NCBI GenBank assembly: GCA_003140655.1
Contig: PLKR01000208.1
Coordinates: 2,187-9,190, forward strand
Length of the DNA: 7,004 nt
From: Acidobacteriaceae bacterium
GTDB taxonomy: Bacteria; Acidobacteriota; Terriglobia; Terriglobales; Acidobacteriaceae
Direction: 5' to 3'
Part shown: in pieces, positions 1 through 4,665 of the stretch
Position numbering within the stretch: position 1 is the stretch's first letter
Layout of the letters: each line of letters starts with the position of its first letter
Notes under the pieces: model-generated
Database searches by the model: none
What the model saw: the letters and a program-made list of their open reading frames with translations, nothing else
Told to the model about the DNA's origin: nothing
Program-made: the position numbers and the translations under genes

Positions 1-561
1 CAGAGTTTCGGCAACGATTACATCGCGTTTCTTCGTCATTGCCAGATTCAACTGTCGGTTCGTCCCATGAGCGAAGAGAACCTTGAGCGCGTCCACGAAC
101 TGACACAACGGACGAACCAGATGAACTTTTCGGGGAATCGGTACGATCGCGACGTGCTGAGGAATATTCTCTCCAGCGCATACCTCGATACCTTTGTCTT
201 AAGTTGCCAGGACCGTTTTGGCAGCTACGGCGTAATCGGCTTTGCCATCGTAGATCGCCGCGAACCGCGCATGACGGATCTGATGTTCAGCTGCCGCATT
301 CAATCCAAGCGGGTGGAACACGCGTTTCTTGCCAGTGTTATCCGTAGGTATATCTCTGAAACGGGCAAGGAGTTTTGCGCCAATTACCGAAAAACTTCCC
401 GGAATGCTATGTCGGGCCAGGTGTTCGGCGACCTCGGGATGGAACAGACAGAAACCAGGGACGGAGTCCTGTCGCTTAGGTTCCCCAAGGGAAAGGAAGT
501 GCCTGACGACGGCGTGATTGAGGTCACAGTGCTGGAAGCCCTAGCGGAGACCCCGGCGTGA
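1..561 (+). CDS. FkbH-like protein, C-terminal part (5' end outside window)
   Basis: The frame is open from base 1, so the gene starts upstream; the ATG at 67 is internal. The visible 186 residues match the C-terminal half of FkbH-domain proteins. Landmarks are an N-terminal TNQMN segment (about residues 38-42 of the visible part) inside a stretch resembling the family's RVxxLTQxTNQxN signature, then a GNAT-like region with DRFGSYGVIGFAIV and a following MFSCR. In the family, an N-terminal HAD-type (IIIC) phosphatase-like domain precedes this region; that part, with its catalytic Asp, is not visible. The characterised FkbH of polyketide pathways loads a glyceryl unit from 1,3-bisphosphoglycerate onto an acyl carrier protein. 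Homologues also occur in surface-polysaccharide clusters, where the substrate is generally unknown. Its stop overlaps the next start by 4 nt, indicating translational coupling to the deacetylase. Acyl or glyceryl transfer to a glycan precursor is inference. Family assignment is firm; substrate is not. Confidence 0.85.
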   Translation, partial: QSFGNDYIAFLRHCQIQLSVRPMSEENLERVHELTQRTNQMNFSGNRYDRDVLRNILSSAYLDTFVLSCQDRFGSYGVIGFAIVDRREPRMTDLMFSCRIQSKRVEHAFLASVIRRYISETGKEFCANYRKTSRNAMSGQVFGDLGMEQTETRDGVLSLRFPKGKEVPDDGVIEVTVLEALAETPA

Positions 562-1313
562 GCTTCCGATCCGTGCTAAGTGCCGCGCGACGAACGGTTC
601 TTTGTTCCCTCTACCGGCGCGCAGTGCCCTTAGTGAATCGCGGGCCGATTGTGTCGTTCACCTTCGACGATTTTCCTCGCACCGCGTGTTCAGCTGGCGC
701 GGCGGTTTTGGAACACTTCGGAGCTCGAGGGACCTACTACACAGCCTTTGGCCTAATGAACACCTCGAGCGAACTCGGGGAGCTATTCCATTCCGAGGAT
801 CTTGATGCGCTGCTGGAAAAGGGCCACGAATTGGCTAGCCACACCTTCAGTCATGTTTCTTGCCGCTCCATCTCGCTTGCCGGCTTCCGAAGCGACGTGG
901 AAAAGGGCAAGAAGGCAACAGGGTCTGTGGCCGGCTCGAATTCTGGGAATTTTGCGTATCCCTTCGGCGACATCACGCTGCAGGCCAAGCGGACCTTAGG
1001 TCCGTGTCTCACCAGTTCCAGAAGCGCTATTCCGGGATTCAATGGGCCAGAAATTGATCTTAACTTGCTGCGGGCCAACCACCTGTACGGCGATACCGAT
1101 CAGTCCCGTCACATTGAAAACCTCATTCTGCAGAACTTGACACAAAAGAGCTGGCTCATCTTCTATACCCACGATGTGCGCCCCAGCCCTTCCGAGTATG
1201 GATGTACCCCGGCGCTGCTCGAGTTCGCCGTATCGTTTGCAGCGCGCAGCGGCAGCCGGATTTTGACGGTTCAAAAAGCATTGGCGGAAGTCGGATTGGA
1301 GCCGCATCAATAG
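558..1313 (+). CDS. Polysaccharide deacetylase (NodB/CE4-type)
   Basis: This 251-residue protein has the NodB homology motifs in order. TFDD carries the Asp pair at residues 37-38 (catalytic base and metal ligand). HTFSH at 95-99 supplies the two metal-binding His. FAYPFGD at 132-138 is the third motif, and a Thr-His-Asp at 204-206 near the end matches the last catalytic-His motif. All key residues are present, so an active metal-dependent hydrolase removing N- or O-acetyl groups is expected. There is no clear signal peptide: the N-terminus is Arg-rich with only a short hydrophobic patch, so action on a cytoplasmic precursor is more likely than on exported polymer. The start is GTG at 558, inside the stop of the upstream gene (GTGA overlap). 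No better start precedes the first motif, and the protein begins only about 30 residues before it, close to a minimal single-domain size. The exact sugar substrate cannot be read from the sequence. Confidence 0.88.
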   Translation: MSFRSVLSAARRTVLCSLYRRAVPLVNRGPIVSFTFDDFPRTACSAGAAVLEHFGARGTYYTAFGLMNTSSELGELFHSEDLDALLEKGHELASHTFSHVSCRSISLAGFRSDVEKGKKATGSVAGSNSGNFAYPFGDITLQAKRTLGPCLTSSRSAIPGFNGPEIDLNLLRANHLYGDTDQSRHIENLILQNLTQKSWLIFYTHDVRPSPSEYGCTPALLEFAVSFAARSGSRILTVQKALAEVGLEPHQ

Positions 1314-1376
1314 CGTGGAGGGTCTAAGAACGCTTCCGTCGTTGCATGTCTGACTATTCGTAAACCTGGCTGGGTT

Positions 1377-1429
1377 AGGGTCTCGGGCGAAAATCGCACC
1401 CTGAAAGGCCACTATGGAACAACTTTCAG
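1377..1429 (+). repeat. Two adjoining inverted repeats in the deacetylase/beta-helix spacer
   Basis: GGGCGA (1385-1390) pairs with TCGC-A-CC (1394-1400) across an AAA loop, a 6-bp stem with one bulged base. AGGGT (1377-1381) can alternatively pair with ACCCT (1398-1402) outside the GCGA/TCGC core. A second perfect 7-bp repeat, CTGAAAG (1401-1407) and CTTTCAG (1423-1429), shares bases 1401-1402 with the first. No T-tract follows either, so these are not standard intrinsic terminators. They may be leader RNA structure or chance; function is unknown. Confidence 0.3.
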
Positions 1430-1498
1430 TCATGCCCTTCTGAGAGCTAGGCGGTAGGAGGGGACCTGAATACCATGCTAGATGAAGCCACCGCCACT

Positions 1499-1511
1499 TG
1501 TTCACCGAACA
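1499..1511. promoter_or_regulatory. Perfect 13-bp dyad, possible operator
   Basis: TGTTC-ACC-GAACA is a perfect 5-bp inverted repeat with a 3-nt centre, lying 30 nt upstream of the beta-helix gene start. The size and spacing suit a dimeric repressor site or a very small hairpin. I cannot assign a regulator, and a dyad this short can arise by chance. Confidence 0.2.
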
Positions 1512-1541
1512 TATGCTTCTTTTCTCTAACATGGGAGCCCA

Positions 1542-2732
1542 ATGAGCCGCATACTCCACCCCGCACTCTTAGGTTTGCTTTTCGCCGTTTTGATCGCCAG
1601 CCTTTTCGTGAGTGGCCTGGCATACGCGGCAACATCTTGGCCAGGACAGTCCGGAAATCCTGTAGGGTACGCCGCATACGGACCGCTGGGCACAACGCCG
1701 TGGCCCGGCGGAGCCTTCCGGAGCGGAACGGCTGCAAACCCCACCGTCTACACTGGTTATGTGTTCGCTGGTCCTCAGACAATCTCCGGCTCCTACATCC
1801 AGTTTATTAGTTGCGACTTCAATTCTGGAACGGGCGGTGTAAACGTCACAGGCTCGAACATCACGTTCACCGGTGACCGTTTCCAATCAAACAACGTCGA
1901 AGATGACAACGTCCAGATAAGCGGCGGAACAAACATAACGTTTTCTTACGTTAGTTTCACACCTCTCACTTCCTTCTATACCGCTCCTCCAGGCTCGGTG
2001 TGGCCATCAGCGGGAGCAGGGCAGAATACAACCACGCAGACAACCGACGTCAACGCGATCAATGGGAATGACGGCTATGAGTATGGGTTGAACATCATCA
2101 GCGGCGGCCCCGTTACGGTTGACCATTGCGATTTCTGGGGCTTCGGGAACGCCGTAGTCTTCTACTCAACGACCGCACAGATGAACATCACGAACAATTG
2201 GATCCATGACGCAGCCAATGCGAGTTCGCAAGGCTACCACACCGACGGGCCTGGATATCTCAATGGCGGCAGCGGGCCGAGCAATGTTCTGGTTCAGGGC
2301 AATGTCATTGCATCTCTGGGGAATACCAACGGCTTAGCATTTCAGGCAGCGACCTCTGGCTATAACAACATCCAGCTCGTTGGGAACTACCTTTCTGGAT
2401 TTGGCTTTACAGTGGCTGCCGGTGCTCCTGGGAACACTCACCTCACTAACTCATCAGTCACACAAAATGTATGGGGGACCGATGTCGAGCCTGTCTGGAA
2501 CCCTCTCTATGGTAATAGTTGGACAGCAGGGACTAACAGCACGTGGACGTGCAATACATTGGCCTTCCGCCCCGGAACGACGTGGACCGATGGGGATGGT
2601 TGGACGCCGCCTTCTTCGATAAATGGTGAATATTGGGTGCCGACCAGCGCCATCGCCAGTACCACCGATTGGAATGGAAATACCTCTTGCCCCCCTCAGG
2701 CGCCTACGGGATTGACCGCTGCCGTACAATGA
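1542..2732 (+). CDS. Secreted beta-helix-like protein ending in an FN3-like stub
   Basis: This 396-residue protein begins with a clear Sec signal peptide: Arg at position 3, a hydrophobic core at about 8-26, and an AYA cleavage site after residue 29. The mature part is rich in Asn, Gly, Ser and Thr, with repeated short units such as NITFTGDRF, VTVDHCDFWGFGN, MNITNNWIHD and VLVQGNVIASL, typical of right-handed parallel beta-helix proteins (pectate-lyase-like fold). HTDG at 233-236 sits in the middle of the coils and could be part of an active or ligand-binding cleft. Late Cys residues (in TCNTLAF and TSCPP) could form a disulfide. The last residues, PPQAPTGLTAAVQ, look like a proline-rich linker plus the first strand of a fibronectin type III domain, then the protein stops. 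The ATG at 1542 is the first start after an in-frame stop at 1527, with GGGAG at 1533-1537. It could be a polysaccharide lyase, epimerase or non-enzymatic binding protein; the fold call is good, the activity unknown. Confidence 0.8.
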   Translation: MSRILHPALLGLLFAVLIASLFVSGLAYAATSWPGQSGNPVGYAAYGPLGTTPWPGGAFRSGTAANPTVYTGYVFAGPQTISGSYIQFISCDFNSGTGGVNVTGSNITFTGDRFQSNNVEDDNVQISGGTNITFSYVSFTPLTSFYTAPPGSVWPSAGAGQNTTTQTTDVNAINGNDGYEYGLNIISGGPVTVDHCDFWGFGNAVVFYSTTAQMNITNNWIHDAANASSQGYHTDGPGYLNGGSGPSNVLVQGNVIASLGNTNGLAFQAATSGYNNIQLVGNYLSGFGFTVAAGAPGNTHLTNSSVTQNVWGTDVEPVWNPLYGNSWTAGTNSTWTCNTLAFRPGTTWTDGDGWTPPSSINGEYWVPTSAIASTTDWNGNTSCPPQAPTGLTAAVQ

Positions 2733-2849
2733 GCGGCCAGCGGCTCCAGGATCAGGTGCTGCCGCTTTGTTAGATCTCATCAGCTCGTTTGCGTAGGCCA
2801 TTTGACGGCAGTCGGGCAGAGCCCCGAATCCGGTCCCGCTGGCCGACCG
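2731..2849 (+). other. Two hairpins with complementary loops (possible kissing-loop RNA)
   Basis: Hairpin one is GAGC (2731-2734), loop GGCCAGCG (2735-2742), GCTC (2743-2746). Hairpin two is CGGTC (2831-2835), loop CCGCTGGCC (2836-2844), GACCG (2845-2849). The two loops are complementary over 8 nt, and the complementarity extends to 10 bp (2734-2743 with 2836-2845) if the stems open. Between them CTGCCG (2759-2764) can pair with CGGCAG (2806-2811). An alternative pairing, AGCGGC (2739-2744) with GCCGCT (2761-2766), would exclude both long-range stems. The element begins at the stop codon of the beta-helix gene. The base pairing is seen directly; any RNA function, such as 3'-end protection, termination or a switch for the downstream methyltransferase, is speculative. 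Confidence 0.35.
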
Positions 2850-2900
2850 TCGCAACGATGAAATCGGAGTTTCCTCAGATTCTTAGAAGCGACCCCTCGA

Positions 2901-2938
2901 AGCTTCATGCAAGCTGTCCCGGTCAGGTACGCACCGGG
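2901..2938 (+). repeat. Two tandem small hairpins upstream of methyltransferase gene
   Basis: AGCTT (2901-2905) pairs with AAGCT (2911-2915) around CATGC. Then CCCGGT (2918-2923) pairs with ACCGGG (2933-2938) around a 9-nt loop. They lie 60-100 nt before the ATG at 3002. No T-tract follows, so they are not intrinsic terminators. With the 2731-2849 element they account for much of this 269-nt spacer; nothing else recognisable is in it. Confidence 0.25.
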
Positions 2939-3001
2939 GGAACGCCCGAAAATCGAAGTGGGATTCCGCCGTATGGGCCAGCCGCGAGTAAGGCAGGAAA
3001 A

Positions 3002-3778
3002 ATGAACCTCAAAACAAACTCAGAATGGGTTGAATGGGGACGCCGAGATCCTCTCTTTGGCGTGGCGAGTTGGGCGAACAAGGACGCACAGGGAACTGCT
3101 CCTTGGAAAGACGAAGAGTTCTACGCGTTGGGCGAATCAGACTGGCGGGATTTCGAACCGCACTGGCGGCGGTATGGGTACACGCCCGGTACCTTTGTCG
3201 AGATCGGCTGCGGCGCCGGACGCATCACGAATCAACTCTCCCGTGTCTTCGAGCGAGGCCACGCCCTCGACGTGTCAGAAGACATGACTCGCTATGCCGC
3301 CGCCCATGTGCCGAGTCAAAACATCCAGTGGCATGTCACGAAGGGCCTTGCGATCCCCCTAGAAGACAATCTGGCAGACGGAGCTTTTTCCTGCCACGTG
3401 CTGCAGCACTTGCCTTCGCCCGAGGCTGGATACGCGTATTTCCGGGAGATAATGCGCACTCTGAAGCCCGGGGGCTCGCTTATGATTCATTTGCCAATTC
3501 ACATGTACCCGGTCGCGGTCAGCCGAAAGTTTTCCATGCTCTGCGATTTTCTCTACACGAAATTTCTGCGGCCCGTCCTTGCTATAAAGACCGACTACCA
3601 GCGATACCGGATAAAGCGCGGAGGGACTCCGCCGATGCACGGCACCAGCTTCGATCAATTGGAACTCCACCGCACCTTGATCGGAATGGGCTTTGAACGC
3701 GTGGAATTCGTGACTTTCCCACTCACCAGCAACAACGCACTGCATCCGTTCGTCATGGCGACGAAGCCCAAAGCATAA
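3002..3778 (+). CDS. Class I SAM-dependent methyltransferase
   Basis: This 258-residue protein has a Rossmann methyltransferase core. The SAM-binding motif VEIGCGAGRIT is at 66-76, and an acidic residue at the end of the second strand (D90, in ALDVSEDM) should bind the ribose. Further on are FSCHVLQHLP, the usual post-motif with a His-Leu-Pro ending, and LKPGGSLMIHLP. It resembles the methyltransferase-11/25 type of small-molecule or sugar methyltransferases common in polysaccharide clusters. The frame is open upstream to about 2789, but the ATG at 3002 is chosen because AAGG and AGGA (2990-2998) lie at suitable distance. The upstream extension is Arg/Pro/Ser-rich and unlike a domain. An intermediate ATG at 2858 is possible. 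The long spacers on both sides suggest its own control or a later insertion into the cluster. Substrate (sugar O-methylation or lipid-linked intermediate) is inferred from context only. Confidence 0.83.
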   Translation: MNLKTNSEWVEWGRRDPLFGVASWANKDAQGTAPWKDEEFYALGESDWRDFEPHWRRYGYTPGTFVEIGCGAGRITNQLSRVFERGHALDVSEDMTRYAAAHVPSQNIQWHVTKGLAIPLEDNLADGAFSCHVLQHLPSPEAGYAYFREIMRTLKPGGSLMIHLPIHMYPVAVSRKFSMLCDFLYTKFLRPVLAIKTDYQRYRIKRGGTPPMHGTSFDQLELHRTLIGMGFERVEFVTFPLTSNNALHPFVMATKPKA

Positions 3779-3799
3779 CTCATCTCTCGCGCTGAACGC

Positions 3800-3856
3800 G
3801 GTGCGGGCGGCGATTGGTTAAATGGACTCAGCCTAAAGAGTCTACTAAAACGCACC
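3800..3856 (+). repeat. Nested inverted repeats in the spacer between methyltransferase genes
   Basis: GGTGCG (3800-3805) is complementary to CGCACC (3851-3856). Inside it, TGGACTC (3823-3829) pairs with GAGTCTA (3838-3844), one G-T wobble included, around an 8-nt loop. Together they can form a two-stem folded RNA. No T-run follows, so simple intrinsic termination is unlikely. Chance formation is possible. Confidence 0.27.
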
Positions 3857-3878
3857 AACCTGCTCCAAGAATGTCAAA

Positions 3879-3921
3879 AATCCGCGGCGAAGGCGTAAAA
3901 CACAATCAAAGTCGCCGGATT
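3879..3921 (+). repeat. Bulged inverted repeat upstream of second methyltransferase
   Basis: AATCCGCGGCGA (3879-3890) pairs with TCGCCGGATT (3912-3921), giving 10 bp with two unpaired bases (CG) on the left arm and a 21-nt loop. The right arm ends 33 nt before the ATG at 3955. It could be a leader structure or a protein-binding dyad; the role is not known. Confidence 0.28.
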
Positions 3922-3941
3922 AGCGGGCGCTGATATATGAC

Positions 3942-3946
3942 AAAGG
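3942..3946 (+). promoter_or_regulatory. Ribosome binding site for start at 3955
   Basis: AAAGG lies 8 nt before the ATG at 3955. The in-frame ATG at 3937 has only weak GGGCG-like sequence upstream. This favours 3955 as the start, giving a protein 6 residues shorter than the longest frame. Confidence 0.5.
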
Positions 3947-3954
3947 CTTTTACT

Positions 3955-4662
3955 ATGGCAACGATGCGTAGTCTCGCCGACAGCGAGAACCCGGACTCCT
4001 TCGCGAACAAGCTTCGCGCCAGACGCTTCGAGCGGTTCGAGGCCTTGGTCGCCCCTCTGCCCCGGCCTTTGAGAATTCTCGACGTGGGGGGTGAGACCGC
4101 CTTCTGGGAGAATCGCGGCTGGGCGGGGCGTGCCGATGTGCAGATATTCAGCCTGAACCTTGTGCCCGAGGAGCAGCGACACGAGAACATCAAGCCGATC
4201 GCAGGCGACGCAACCGATCTTGTCCAATTCGCCGATGGCAGCGTCGATGTCGCATTCAGCAACTCTGTGATTGAGCACCTCTTCACCTTCGAAAATCAGC
4301 GTCGTATGGCGTCGGAAATCCAGCGGGTTGGTAAAGCCTATTGGGTGCAGACCCCCAACTTCGGTTTCCCCATGGAGCCGCATTTTCATGTGCCGGGCTG
4401 GCAATGGATGCCGCTGAACTTGCGGGTGTCAATGATTCGGCGGTGGAGATGTGGCTGGCGAGGCCCTTGCCCAGATCCCGTACGAGCGCGAGAACTCGTC
4501 GAGGAGCTTCGGTTGCTGAACAAACGTGAACTGGAAGCCATATTTCCAGGAGCGAGCCTGATTCCAGAAAAGCTCTGTGGTCTCGTCAAGTCATGGACTG
4601 TGATAGGCGGGTTCCCAAGCAGCCAATGTGTGGCTGACTTTGCTGCTGGAGAAGGGACCTAG
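3955..4662 (+). CDS. Class I SAM-dependent methyltransferase (second, distinct type)
   Basis: This 235-residue protein has an N-terminal MRSLADS start region and a basic helix before the SAM-binding strand RILDVGGETAFWE (DVGG at 43-46). FADGSVDVAFSNSVIEHL follows, the typical motif with a final Glu-His, then YWVQTPNF. The usual GxGxG loop is replaced by GGETAFW, so this is a different subfamily from the gene at 3002. The C-terminal part, with a Trp/Arg-rich segment (PGWQWMP, RRWRCGW) and a closing SWTVIGGF, may shape the acceptor site. ATGs at 3937 and 3964 are alternative starts; 3955 is preferred for its AAAGG. The next gene begins 3 nt after the stop and shares its ribosome binding site with this coding end, so the two are very likely cotranscribed and coupled. 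Methylation of a sugar or glycan end is inferred from context. Confidence 0.82.
   Translation: MATMRSLADSENPDSFANKLRARRFERFEALVAPLPRPLRILDVGGETAFWENRGWAGRADVQIFSLNLVPEEQRHENIKPIAGDATDLVQFADGSVDVAFSNSVIEHLFTFENQRRMASEIQRVGKAYWVQTPNFGFPMEPHFHVPGWQWMPLNLRVSMIRRWRCGWRGPCPDPVRARELVEELRLLNKRELEAIFPGASLIPEKLCGLVKSWTVIGGFPSSQCVADFAAGEGT
4651..4657 (+). promoter_or_regulatory. Strong ribosome binding site that decides a TTG start
   Basis: GAAGGGA, preceded by GGA, lies 8 nt before TTG at 4666 and is embedded in the last codons of the upstream methyltransferase. The first in-frame ATG is not until 4753, inside the first membrane segment, with no comparable Shine-Dalgarno sequence, so TTG is the credible start. 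Confidence 0.65.
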
Positions 4663-4665
4663 CTT

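Noticed and set aside
1314..1541. Sigma-70 type promoter for the beta-helix gene
   Set aside because: Candidate boxes such as TTGCAT (1342-1347) and TAGATG (1479-1484) have no partner at 16-18 nt spacing.
1531..1545. Four-codon ORF (ATG GGA GCC CAA TGA) overlapping the beta-helix start
   Set aside because: No ribosome binding site of its own; the ATGA overlap is probably accidental.
996..1559. 187-codon open frame on the minus strand spanning the deacetylase end and spacer
   Set aside because: No domain or signal recognised, and it is antisense to the well-supported deacetylase; treated as a shadow frame.
1475..1810. 111-codon frame starting after the AGGAGG sequence
   Set aside because: Most of it overlaps the signal peptide and beta-helix coding region out of frame; it is Arg-rich and domainless, and the spacing to AGGAGG (13 nt) is long.
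2739..2771. Possible intrinsic terminator, AGCGGC/GCCGCT followed by TTTGTT
   Set aside because: Six-bp stem with a 16-nt loop and an interrupted T-run; too weak to call.
2733..2860. Frameshifted remainder of an FN3 domain after the beta-helix stop
   Set aside because: I read the other two forward frames; they hit stops soon after and show no FN3-like WxxP or YxV strand pattern.
2789..3001. 71-codon N-terminal extension of the first methyltransferase
   Set aside because: Low-complexity Arg/Pro/Ser composition, overlaps the hairpin-rich spacer, and a good ribosome binding site precedes the ATG at 3002.
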